From NCBI GenBank assembly GCA_012934845.2, contig WNNJ02003482.1, positions 62,001 to 126,000 on the forward strand: a stretch of 64,000 nucleotides of DNA, given 5' to 3'. The notes under the pieces were generated by a model, which worked only from the letters and a program-made list of their open reading frames with translations, made no database searches and had not been told where the DNA came from. Below are positions 54,174 through 63,953 of the stretch, piece after piece. Source of the stretch: Pomphorhynchus laevis. Lineage: Eukaryota > Acanthocephala > Palaeacanthocephala > Echinorhynchida > Pomphorhynchidae. The first letter of the stretch is position 1. Every line of letters starts with the position of its first letter. Position numbers and translations under genes: made by a program.

Positions 54174-54785
54174 CTATTCGGATCTTTCACAAATTAATTC
54201 TTTTATATTAAGCCATAAATCAGCGTCTTCTATCCAGTTATCTTCGCTAATATCTAAGGTTTCTACTATGTTTTCAGTTTCCAGTGTTATCTTCTGTGGC
54301 ATATTTCTCGGCAAATACGGATCGATTTTAACGGTACACTTTACAAATTTACCATTTGAGGTTGGGATGTTATTTAATGTAATTGTGCATTTCTGTGCAC
54401 ACCAAATAAGATCATAAGATAATCGATTCTTCAAACTTGTTAACTGAACAATAAGATCTTCATAATCAACCAATTCTTCATTAATGTACTCTAAGGCTTC
54501 TGAAATTGTATTAAAAGACTGATTATCAATACGATTGCTGCATTGAAAATATGGAAGTAGAGAGGAATTATTATCCTTCAAATCAAACTGAACAGTTCCA
54601 TTCGATAATACATTAAAGATTACGTCAAACTGACACAAAACCTTGATCATAACTTTCAGATTATTGGATGAGTTCGGTGTAGATGTAATCAATTTGGCAC
54701 CGTATTGGTCGACCGCGTTTAAATAGACCTCAAGTGTACCGACACATTCTTCAATTTGTTTCACTTGATTAATAATTACATCCAT
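54174..54785 (-). CDS. Hypothetical 203-residue protein, possibly RWD-like
   Basis: A single open frame starts MDVIINQVKQIEECVGTLEV and ends WLNIKELICERSE before a stop. The composition is protein-like, not AT-driven. The first ~40 residues look helical. The C-terminal ~70 residues (CTVKIDPYLPRNMPQKITLE, then N-W-I-E-D-A-D-L-W-L-N-I-K-E-L) recall RWD-type folds in FANCL or kinetochore proteins: D-P-x-x-P-x-x-x-P, then W-x-E and N-L/I-K. The similarity is too weak to name a family. It lies about 1.1 kb upstream of the dynein relic on the same strand. It may be a small single-exon gene or one exon of a larger gene. Confidence 0.5.
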   Translation of the reverse strand: MDVIINQVKQIEECVGTLEVYLNAVDQYGAKLITSTPNSSNNLKVMIKVLCQFDVIFNVLSNGTVQFDLKDNNSSLLPYFQCSNRIDNQSFNTISEALEYINEELVDYEDLIVQLTSLKNRLSYDLIWCAQKCTITLNNIPTSNGKFVKCTVKIDPYLPRNMPQKITLETENIVETLDISEDNWIEDADLWLNIKELICERSE

Positions 54786-55398
54786 AATTAAATATTACTG
54801 AAAATATTTCCAAGAATTTGAGAAAAAATGGTATCATAAAAATCAATACGAAAATGTTAAAATGAAATTTGATACAAGTAATACATTCAATGCATTCATT
54901 TGCTTCAAAATGTAACAAATGTGAATTTTTAGTTTAATTTTTGATTAAATCCTAGAAAAAAATTTCCCTCAGATTTAATTGTCGACCATTCACTTAAAAA
55001 TTAAAAATGCTTGATTATTTTGATTAAAGAATTCAATTTCAAGCTGAATATTCTGATGTCACATAATTTCGTGTCTAGCTGCAAAGTAGATCGAATTCTA
55101 TTTTGATAAATAGACTGTCAATTTCTAATGGTGGCTAAAACAGTAAATCTAAATAGTTTTAGAAAAATATACAAGAATATATAATATATAAGTTGTCATA
55201 ATTAATTTGTCAATTCCAACAAATTAATTTTGAAATATTATTCTTTTATTTGTGATTATTCATATATACAGCGCTAAAATATAATCGCATTTTTGCCTAG
55301 ATTCCATTCATGGCAATATATATTGTAAGTATAAATTAAAATCAATTTATAAGCTACTTCCGGTTGGGATCACGCTATGACCAAAATATATTCGAAAA
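54786..55398. other. AT-rich spacer
   Basis: Nothing was recognised. Confidence 0.5.
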
Positions 55399-55523
55399 AT
55401 GATTATTGGTCTCTACCAACAAATATGATTATTGGTCTCTACCAACAAATATGATTATTGGTCTCTACCAACAAATATGATTATTGGTCTCTACTCTGTT
55501 GGTAGAAACCAATAATCATATTT
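55399..55523. repeat. 26-bp tandem repeat closed by an inverted copy
   Basis: Units at 55399-55424, 55425-55450, 55451-55476 and a shortened fourth from 55477 read ATGATTATTGGTCTCTACCA plus ACAAAT. An inverted copy (TTGGTAGAAACCAATAATCA) follows at 55497-55523 and can fold on any of them. Confidence 0.9.
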
Positions 55524-55579
55524 CGTATATATATTAGAGATGTGATTCAACCAGGACTGTCTATATATATAGTTTTAAA

Positions 55580-55820
55580 TCCGATTATTAGCTCCGGGAG
55601 CTAATAAGCTTTAGTTTTATAATTGTAAATGTTGGCAAAAACCGGAGTTCAATTACAAGTAGAGCAGACTTCCTTATCACTCCTAGACGAGCTGATAGTA
55701 GCCGGCAGCACTCATCAGTAGGGTGAACTACCATCAGTCGTTTCGGCTGATAGTAGTGATCCTACCATCAGCAGAAATTGAAAAAAAATTCTCACAGGAT
55801 CCTTCAAAGGATCCTGTGAG
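55580..55820. repeat. Hairpin cluster with CTGATAGTAG motifs
   Basis: CTGATAGTAG or its complement (CTACCATCAG) occurs in alternating orientation between 55690 and 55785, giving several alternative stems. A perfect 14-bp hairpin with a 2-nt loop (CTCACAGGATCCTT and complement) closes the block at 55791-55820. Local GC is higher than the flanks. It may be a decayed PLE terminal region, but this is not proven. Confidence 0.6.
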
Positions 55821-56214
55821 AAAGCAAGTAAAATTCCTGCTGAATAAAATAAGGATGATCCGGAAAGCACACGGTTAGTTTAAAGAGGTAATGCCCATGC
55901 TACCACGTAAGCAAATTCTCGGAGATGCCTTCTTAATATATCACAAGGCAGCCGAAACGACTATATATATTCAGATTGCAGACATAACCGTCTTCTGGGG
56001 TCCATCTTTATTGGGACTCGATTATTTAGATAAAATGAACTAAATAATTATAACCAGAAAAAGAGATTTTGAAATCTAAAATTTATTAAAAACGTTTAGA
56101 CTGTATGACAGTCTTCTTCAGTTATATTGCACACGTAAAATTCCGATTCAAAAAATACAATTCAATAAAAGCAACAAAAAACAGAAACAAAATCATTACA
56201 ATTGAAAAACCAAA
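55821..56214. other. Unassigned, possibly PLE-derived
   Basis: It contains AGACTGTATGACAGTCTTCTTCAG near 56099, an imperfect palindrome. No coding region is recognised. Confidence 0.35.
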
Positions 56215-56428
56215 TCAGCTAACTTAGTATACGTATTTAATATAATTATAAAATAAACAAAACATAATAATGCTAAATCAAAATTTAATAATTAAATAAT
56301 AAAATGAATAACTGTTGTAAGATCTTTTATAATTGATATCAAGATGAATTATAAACTGAAATTAAAAATAAAAATCAATTTTTATGAATTGACTAGTAGA
56401 TAACAGACGATGTATCAGAATAAGGATT

Positions 56429-56536
56429 AGAGGTCAACAGGAGGAACTGCTATGCTATCAGGTTTCGGACCCTTACTTCCTACCCAACATAGCAGCGGGG
56501 CCAAATACATGCTAATGATGTATTTCCTCTGATAAA
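56429..56536 (-). other. Structured RNA-like module, copy 6
   Basis: Almost the same as copy 1: TACAT/ATGTA hairpin, CTGCTATG/CATAGCAG pair. GGCCCC faces GGGTCC with one mismatch, and the core string reads CTGTTGA. Confidence 0.55.
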
Positions 56537-56574
56537 ACTATCTAGTATCTTATTCTAATACAAAGTATATTATT

Positions 56575-57780
56575 TATTATCCATCCATAAAAATTTGTTA
56601 CTTAAGAGTTTAAATTTATTCTTTATATTATTGTGTTGATTTATATATTTTACTATTTTCAACTTGATGTTATTTTTATAGTAACCTAGTTTAAAATATG
56701 TATTAAATTATTTAAATGATTTTGAAGAAAACCAATATCATTACATATTGTTGCAATTCTTAAAATTTCATTATTTAATGTATTATATTTATATTATATG
56801 GTATGCATGAATGCTCATGCAAAAATATGTTTCTTGTAAATTTAAATATGTCATCTTTACGATAAAACTTAATAGTAGTTTTAGTTAATGTTAATTTAAT
56901 GTTCATATCTAGATATATATCTTGTTTATCAACAATATTGGTTCCATTAAGAATAAGGCTCCCTGGAAAATTTTGTTCGCTTATTAAATAAAAATTATTA
57001 GAGTTAAATACACATATATCATCAATGCATCGAAACATATATTTCATATCTTTATATAATTTAGATTTATTTTTAAACAGTTATGAACAAATTCATATTC
57101 TATAAAGTTCAAAATAAGTCAGCTATAATTGGGCTACTATTACCTCCCATTGTAACACATTTTACTTGTCTAAATATAGATGTCCCTACTTTTAAATAAT
57201 TTTGATTTATCAAAATATTTAAAGATTCTATTAATTCAATTTTATCCATATATTTATATTTACTTGATGGTTTAATTTTTGTTAGATAGGCGTTATAGTT
57301 ATTATAACATATATATGTGTATCTTTTTCCGAATATAAGATTAATTAATTTTAGTAAGCTTCTTTAATATCTACTAAATCTAGATTTGTATAAAGCGCAC
57401 TAAAATCGTATGTATTTATATTCTGAAAATTTATTCCTTTTGTATGTTCTAAAAATTCTTTTGTAAAATTAATACTGAAATAGTGTTTTATACCGGTATT
57501 AATTTCGATTCCCCTACAATATATTTTGAATTGTGCTTTAATTACTTTAAGTATTTTATTCATATAGACAGAAAGTGGTTTTAATGTACGTTTAAACGCA
57601 CTACATATGAACCTAGGTTTTATTGGATTTTTATGTAATTTTGGATTCCAATATAATATAGGTATAGTTTTATAATCTGATTCAACCTTTATACCCTTTT
57701 TATCAATTATAGAACAGTGACTTGTAATAATTGTTTCAAAACTCAACTCACTACGTTCATATGTTGGATTTAAAATAAAA
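56575..57780 (-). pseudogene. Naiad reverse transcriptase (split frames)
   Basis: The minus strand reads, in order, IPILYWNPKLHKNPIKPRFI, KPLSVYMNKILKVIKAQFKI, INTYDFSALYTNLDLVDIKE (motif A), VTMGGNSSPIIADLF and FRCIDDICVFNSNNFYLISE. In the last, the catalytic box is C-I-D-D where other copies have Y-I-D-D. The thumb then leads to the W-M-D-N-K end. Several frameshifts and stops are present. No endonuclease follows the thumb. Confidence 0.85.
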
Positions 57781-57859
57781 CACTTACAATTTTATTCCTT
57801 TAAAATTGAAGAGTAAAACGTTTTCATAAAATTTACTTTTGTTATTCGCTTTTGGAGCA

Positions 57860-58991
57860 TTAACTGTGCTATATATATTTTACATTTGAACTTTCCGGTA
57901 GTTTAGAATGTGATTGTTAGTTATTTGTATTCAGATTATAGGAGTGATATTTGTTAAGGCTTTTATCACACATTAATTGGCCGATCCGAAATTTCTCTTT
58001 ATCCTTGCGTTGCTTAGTGGATGAGTATTCAAACTCAATTATTATGTAGTTCACCTTTTGTTCTAGAAATGTCTTGCATGTTGAACTACTGCATCGTGAT
58101 TGTCCCTATTATTGTTAATATCAGCTCTTCTATTGTTCATTTTTATTCTAAATAGACATCCCGATTAACCAACATATTGTTTACCGCATTCACAGTGTAT
58201 TAAGTAGACTATAATGTCCGTATCGCAATCGTTGGTGTTATTTATTTTATATTTCAAAGGTGTCACATTGCTTTTGAACATATGAGTTTCGTTCATCTGA
58301 ATACAAGATTTACATCTTGATTTGCTGCACTTTTTGTTGCTACCGAAATGCCGTTCAAAATTCAGTTCAGTACGAACTTTGGAAGAGATTAAAATGTCCC
58401 CTAAATTTTGAGATCTCTGAAATAGTATTGTTGGTACTATTTGGTCGGGTGTTATTTTATTTGGTGCACAAGCTATTGCGATGTCTTTTCCCAGATCCTT
58501 AGTTACGGACTGATATGATACTACTATTTTAGGTCTTATTCTTTCAGAATCTTCTTTATCTTGTTTTTCCAAAATACTTGTCCTTTTTAGTTTAAGTACC
58601 TTTTTTAGCTGAGTGTAAGCTTGCCTATGCGAATAACCTCGAAGTTTCATATTTTTCTCTAGATTTTTGCATTCGAATGCAAATTGTAAATCTTCACTGC
58701 ATAATTTCCTCAATCTACGCAGTTTATTAAAAATCATGAGTCACTTTGTTTTGCTAGAATGGGCACTATTAGCATGTAGTAACTACAGAATACTTGTTGG
58801 TTTTCGGTACATAATCGTTTGTATAGTTCCTTCACTATCCATATAAATTATGCTATCTAGGTAGTTGGTTTCCCCTTTATCGTTAGGTAGCTGTAGTGTG
58901 AATTTTAGTTCAGAGTGCTTATTCAGTCGTTCGACAAAATTATTAGGGATTCCAAATCGTCAGGCCATCGTAGATTTTTGCGTAGGTTGGT
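57860..58991 (-). mobile_element. Penelope-like element, lineage C, RT end and GIY-YIG
   Basis: The minus strand holds the RT C-terminus (NKLRRLRKLCSEDLQFAFEC region) continuing into a connector and then a C-terminal GIY-YIG domain: CDTDIIVYLIHCECGKQYVG near 58165-58225, followed by NNRRADINNNRDNHDAVVQH. This is the canonical order (RT, then endonuclease), as in Penelope/Poseidon or Neptune elements and unlike the Naiad copies. The copy is broken. Its upstream end forms the left arm of an inverted duplication. Confidence 0.85.
58165..58737 (-). pseudogene. PLE lineage C connector and endonuclease start
   Basis: This 190-codon frame runs from MIFNKLRRLRKLCSEDLQFA to HCECGKQYVG. It includes a lysine-rich region (TQLKKVLKLKRTSILEKQDK) and a cysteine cluster KKCSKSRCKSCIQMN before the GIY-YIG core. 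A stop falls just after Y-V-G; homology continues beyond it. Confidence 0.8.
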
Positions 58992-59382
58992 AACCAGTTG
59001 CACCAACCTACGCAAAAATCTACGTTGCCCAAATCTAAGAGATTATATGTCAACACAACCAGTAAAAGCGATAATCTGGTGGAGATACATCGACGATGTA
59101 CTTTTGATATGGCCTGACGATTTGGAATCCCTAAGAATTTTGTCGAACGACTGAATAAGCACTCTGAACTAAAATTCACACTACAGCTACCTAACGATAA
59201 AGGGGAAACCAACTACCTAGATAGCATAATTTATATGGATAGTGAAGGAACTATACAAACGACTATATACCGAAAACCAACAAGTATTCTGTAGTTACTA
59301 CATGCTAATAGTGCCCATTCTAGCAAAACAAAGTGACTCATGATTTTTAATAAACTGCGTAGATTGAGGAAATTATGCAGTG
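58695..59382. repeat. Inverted duplication of PLE lineage C
   Basis: Left arm 58695-58991 and right arm 59002-59382 are complementary almost throughout. The innermost 23 bp (58969-58991 and 59002-59024) match exactly around a 10-nt centre. The right arm carries an extra 84 bp (59025-59108) that encodes the catalytic WWRYIDDVLLIW, which the left arm lacks. The left arm therefore has a deletion there, or the right arm comes from a longer copy. Confidence 0.9.
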
Positions 59383-59529
59383 GTTAACATTCATGTTATA
59401 AATGGTATCTTTATTGATTCCATGCGCTTGGTCCGTCATTATTTATCCGATCACTCTTTGTTCCATTTTACGTCTTTTTGACGTATCATTAATATTTTTT
59501 TAATATTTTTCATAATTATCGTATAACGG

Positions 59530-59710
59530 AAAATGTCCGTATCGCAATTATGGAAATTAACACAGTGATATACTACTGCATCCCGTTGCCATAAATTTGC
59601 TTTGATGTCGCTCCGGCAGTTGTTTAGACGTCTATTGAATGTTAATCCTGACTCGCCGATGTATTGAGCTGCACATTTTGAGAATTGTGCGAAGTAGATG
59701 CAACCGACTG
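59530..59710 (-). pseudogene. PLE lineage B GIY-YIG endonuclease
   Basis: The minus strand reads CIYFAQFSKCAAQYIGESGL, then TFNRRLNNCRSDIKANLWQR and DAVVYHCVNFHNCDTDIFRY. This shows the G-I-Y/Y-I-G pair, the conserved arginine and the C-C-H-H arrangement of canonical PLE endonucleases, with N in place of the first histidine. Confidence 0.8.
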
Positions 59711-59902
59711 ACGAACAATCTGTGTTTTCTAGAAGTTTATATTTTAGTTCTGTCTGTGAACTTTGAAAATGGGTTGCTATCTCTATGTTCGCACAGCATT
59801 TTGTTCTGGGACGACCGCATGGTCTACATCCATTAGTTCCTAGACTTTCAAATGATCTCTTTCTCGATAAAATATTGCTTTATTTTCTGCTGCTTTTCAT
59901 GA

Positions 59903-60250
59903 TCACATTGATTGGCCGAATAGGAATGTGATACTTAATTCACGCACGTAAGCACTCAATTCTCTCTGGAGATCGTTTAAACCAGGATGATACGTCATCA
60001 ATATCTTGTTGCGAGACTCATCGGTGATCGATTGTGGTTTATTATATAATAAAATATTCTTGGAATTTTCTAATGCAGAATTTATAAAACGTATTTTGTA
60101 GCCACGTTTTAATAGATCCACTGTCATATTCCGTAAGCACACACTTACCATTTGATTTGTGCTACATATACGACGGATTCGTGAACTCTCGTTTAATATA
60201 AGGTTTCGTTTCATAAATTTAGGGTGGTTGCTCTTTGGATGTAAATACAT
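59903..60250 (-). pseudogene. PLE lineage B thumb and connector
   Basis: The 115-codon frame holds KSNHPKFMKRNLILNESSRI, R-R-I-C-S, and DLLKRGYKIRFINSALENSK. These are the PLE words between RT palm and endonuclease (E-x-x-R-I-R-R-I-C-S ... L-x-x-R-G-Y). Confidence 0.8.
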
Positions 60251-60610
60251 CTTTTTATTGGATTCTTTACCGTACAGTGTTGTTTGTACTGAGCTATTTT
60301 CACCGCGGTAGCATTTAACATCCGAAAAGTTGATCTTATTTGTGCTGTATATTGATGTTAGTTTTAGTTGTTCAAACTAATTGAGATCACTGATGAACGT
60401 ATTCAGGGATTCTTTACTATGTCTCCAGATGACAAATATATCGTCAATATACCTTAAATACAATTCAGGTTTTAACATTTTAGTTTGCATAAATTTACGG
60501 TCATATAAATCCATATATATAATCGTCAGTGTCGGCGCAACTGGTGTGCCCATTGCAACACAGACATCTTGTTTATAAAGCGTAACATCAAACTCAAATA
60601 TGTTACTTTG

Positions 60611-61187
60611 TTATATCGTATTTAAGGACTTGACGACAAAATTCATTTTCATGTTATCCCATCCTGTCTCTTGCATTGCATAGTGTACGCTATTGATGCT
60701 ATTGATGCCTTCAACAATGGGAATATTACTGTAGAACCCTTCAACATCCATGGTGCATAGAATATCGTTTTCATTAAGCGACATCTTTGTAACTTTACCG
60801 ACGAAATCATACGTGTTTCGTACGTAGCTTGATACTCTACATAGAAGCGGTTTCAATAATTTGTCTCAATAATCAGTAGAAGTGCCTATGTTATTAACTA
60901 TCGATCTGCCTTTACATTTTATATCTGATTTATGTGTTTTAGGGAGCATATAAAAATTTTCTTGCTCGTGGATTTGTATTGCGAATTTGTAACGATTATT
61001 CTAATGTTAAAAACCTTTTCATAAAAAATTCATCAAGCAGATCATTAACTTCCTGTATGGATTTAATAAAATCGTCTTTAGAAGCTACTTTATATATTTG
61101 TGTTTGAAGCTGTCGTAGGGCTTCTTCATTATAGTCACTTTTCTTCCACAACACAGCTTCCGGGCCTTTGTCTGCTTTGGATATCAC
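60611..61187 (-). pseudogene. PLE lineage B RT N-terminal half
   Basis: Two frames (61187-60996 and 60856-60611) carry the K-A-D-K-G block, YNEEALRQLQTQIYKVASKD, and the motif A string TMDVEGFYSNIPIVEG. The space between them holds the RT part that normally links the two, in broken frames. Confidence 0.8.
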
Positions 61188-61330
61188 AATATTACTACGG
61201 TTGCGTAGACTTGCTACTGCATCCCATTCGTATTTTGATAAATTGCATAAATTACGATAGTTAGGTGGTCGGGCTACATATTTATCAAATATTAATGATT
61301 AAAATTCGTTATGGATATTTAATTCCACTT

Positions 61331-62100
61331 GGTTATTAGTTTTTCGTTGACGACTTTTTCTTAACGACACTTTCGTTGCTGCGTAACTGATCATAAACAA
61401 CTTCCCATGAAATCCTCTGTTAGTTATAAATCAATATTTGCAAAATACGGCAGATATATTAGAGAAACTGATCTGACATTAGTCAGTGCTATTTGCTGAT
61501 GATCCTTTTTGGTGAAGCATGTTGAGCCAATCAATTAGGGCTTGCAATACTTAGATTGCTAGATATTGTCTAGCTTCATGTATGTTTTGCCTTGCCTAGT
61601 ACTGCTTGCAGTACTCGTGCCGTTTGCCGGTCCTCCTCTTCATCCAGCAGCGAGATGTACCCGGCACTAATGAGTCCAAACAATGACGAAATGTTATTAG
61701 TTAGATGTAAACGTTACTAGTTCAATGTAGATTGAAAAGAAATGAGCAAAGAAACGGATGGTGGTTGCAATCATGTTGTAAATGCGTCTAAGTTACGCAA
61801 TAATGAAAACAATTGCAAAAAGGATTAATTATAAATTGTTGCAAAAATAGCATCACGAAAGTTAAAACGGAAAAAGACGAAAGCAAAAGAAATAATTAAT
61901 TGGATAAGAGAACAAAATAGGGATTTTAGAACTAAAATAAATTAAACTCATTAAATTTATCAAATTTCTTAAATTTCGATAAGACAAATGGTTAACTGAA
62001 TAAAAAAGTAAAAACAACAAATTTCATGTCTAAAATTATAATATTGTGAATATTTAAACATTTCAAATTTTACGGGATATAAAAATATTTAATATATATA
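61331..62100. other. Spacer with a trace of foldback-like sequence
   Basis: About 61635-61700 resembles the right arm of the 44.7-44.97 kb foldback (shared CATCCAG.AG.G.GA, GGCACTAATGAGTC, ATGACGAAA). The remainder is AT-rich with no gene. Confidence 0.5.
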
Positions 62101-62235
62101 TAGCTAAGGATAAAAAGAAACCGACACAGACACAGTTTTTGTATATATATACAGTTTATATATATATATATATATAGCTAAGGATAAAAAGAAACCGACA
62201 CAGTTTATGTGTCGGTTTCTTTTTATCCTTAGCTA
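62101..62235. repeat. Direct copy plus perfect 28-bp hairpin
   Basis: The unit TAGCTAAGGATAAAAAGAAA plus CCGACACAG occurs at 62101-62129 and again at 62175-62203. It is then followed, after a 5-nt loop, by its perfect complement at 62208-62235. A TATA-dinucleotide run separates the two direct copies. Confidence 0.9.
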
Positions 62236-62718
62236 TTTATAAATGGAATCCGTTCAAATCGATCCCGAATCGTTGCTTCCTTACGGAAATTTTGATATAT
62301 ATATTAAATATTTACGGGATGTAAATATTTTAAGGGATAATATTAACATTAGATTTACATTAGAGAATATAATAAAAAATATTTAGTAGTTAAATAAAAA
62401 TTGTAGTTTTTGTATTTTAAAAAATAAATGTATATTTTACAAAATATTAATTTATTTTTGTGTTCAAAATATTAAACTTATTCCTTTGGATAAAATGTGC
62501 TATGTGACCACATTTATCCATCTTCTAAAATTTTACTTTAAATGATAAGTATAATATAACCTTTTTAATATATTCACATGAACGAAGAAACGAATAATTC
62601 ACTAAGTGTAAACTGTCACGAAATGACTTAATAGATAGTAATCTCACGCTTGACGGTGTTTGGACATTCAATATAACGTTTTTAATATATTTTAATAATA
62701 ATTTCCAAGAGTACAAAA
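62236..62718. other. AT-rich spacer
   Basis: No gene is recognised. Confidence 0.5.
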
Positions 62719-63945
62719 ATGTCAAGAATGTCGGAGCTTCAAAGCTCGTTATTTTGCAACGATTTTCAAGCAAACAAGGAAGAAGCGAATGTTCCTGATA
62801 ATCAATTCTCTTCCAAAGGTAGGACGGACTCACAAGTAAGCGGTGATTTTTGTTTTCTGGACTCGGATAAGGGGATATTACCCCCTATTCCAAAGCTAGC
62901 ACACTTGTGCATAATACAAGCGTCAAAACCTATAGAAAAACATAACCTGTTCCAAACGTTTCTTCGTGATTTTATTAGTCTTCACGACAATAGAGTTATA
63001 TTAAACTCTATTAAGGTTTATCCCAACTCAGTGAAGATTTCTTTTACTAACGCCTCAATATTGGATGAGTATAAGGCTTATTTCGAGGAGCATTATCTTG
63101 ATCACATGTCGATCACTATCAAGCCGCCTTAATGTAGCCTTAAGATTTCGAACTTTCCACTGTACTTAGACGAGGATGACTCGAACAAGCTCAAGAGTCG
63201 CTTCAAATTGCACTCAGTTAGGCAGGCACTGGGGAAGGGGGCGAGCCCCTCCCAGTTGGATTTGCGAATGCTGACTTATATAGTGGACTACTATTATCCC
63301 GTTCCTCAGGCAACCCCTTTATGGGTTTTAACTTAAAATTTACAATAACTGAGGAAGACAGATAAACGTTCCCCCACTGTCAAAGATGTCACTGTTGGGG
63401 ATATTGGGGGTCTACATGCAGTAAGGCCCAAACATGTGGGGTTTGTGGAACGACTGAGTGTACCCACATGGTCTGCAATGAAAAATGTCTGGCACCCTTT
63501 CGTGCATTAGCTGCTGTGGGGATCATCCTGCATGATTGCGCAAGTGCGCCTTGTTCAAGAAATATCGTCAAAGATTTATGAAACCCCCGTCTCACTGCTA
63601 TCTAAAAGCCGCTGCTCCAGTCAGAATGTCTAACAACGACATCCTTACACTTTTGGCGAATCAAAAACGCACAATCATCGCTGAGCTAAAAGCCTTTTTA
63701 TCCCTCTGGTCACTCTTACTGTCACTCAGGTTCCAGTAGACCTAAAGTCAACCCCCCGAACTAAGAAGGGGGTTCTGCCAGAATGGTTCCCCCACTTAAG
63801 GTGGAAAAGATTCTAAAAGACTAAGTGCTTCTCAAGCAAATGAAGATATTGCTTTGGGGGGTCTGGCCTGTGATAAGGCTAGTGGCAAGGGGGCAGCCCT
63901 CTTGCACCTAGTTCTGTCTAGGTTGGCATCCCCCTTTCAACTAAT
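62719..63945 (+). pseudogene. LINE ORF1 (gag-like) with cysteine knuckles, frame-broken
   Basis: The first frame (62719-63132) starts MSRMSELQSSLFCNDFQANK and includes KAYFEEHYLDHMSITIKPP. The next frame gives ISNFPLYLDEDDSNKLKSRF and DLRMLTYIVDYYYPVPQATP. A third gives the cysteine cluster CQRCHCWGYWGSTCSKAQTC, then GVCGTTECTHMVCNEKC and CASAPC (63380-63560), three knuckle-like units typical of LINE ORF1 nucleic-acid chaperones. At least two frame breaks imply a dead copy. One expected histidine is replaced by tryptophan in the first knuckle. Confidence 0.7.
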
Positions 63946-63953
63946 TTAACACA

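Larger units (their letters stand above)
56215..57780 (-). mobile_element. Naiad-type PLE, RT and 3' tail
   Basis: This is the best-preserved RT copy in the window. The terminal region begins near AACTTAGTATACGTATT (56220). The structured module lies at 56429-56536, the RT end near 56575, and RT extends up to about 57780, where homology stops (5' truncation before the linker). Confidence 0.85.
59400..61330 (-). mobile_element. Penelope-like element, lineage B, near-complete but broken
   Basis: Minus-strand order: K-A-D-K-G block (ISKADKGPEAVLWKKSDYNE, 61.19 kb), motif A (CTMDVEGFYSNIPIVEGINS, 60.75 kb), then AMGTPVAP (60.55 kb). Next come LYLRYIDDIFVIWRHSKESL (60.43 kb), a thumb and connector (60.25-59.90 kb) and C-terminal GIY-YIG (59.70-59.53 kb). 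The order is canonical. Several stops and shifts are present. The sequence differs from lineage C enough to be a separate family. Confidence 0.85.

Noticed and set aside
55791-55820. Perfect GC-richer hairpin as a bacterial-type terminator
   Set aside because: The DNA is eukaryotic, no gene ends nearby and no U-run follows.
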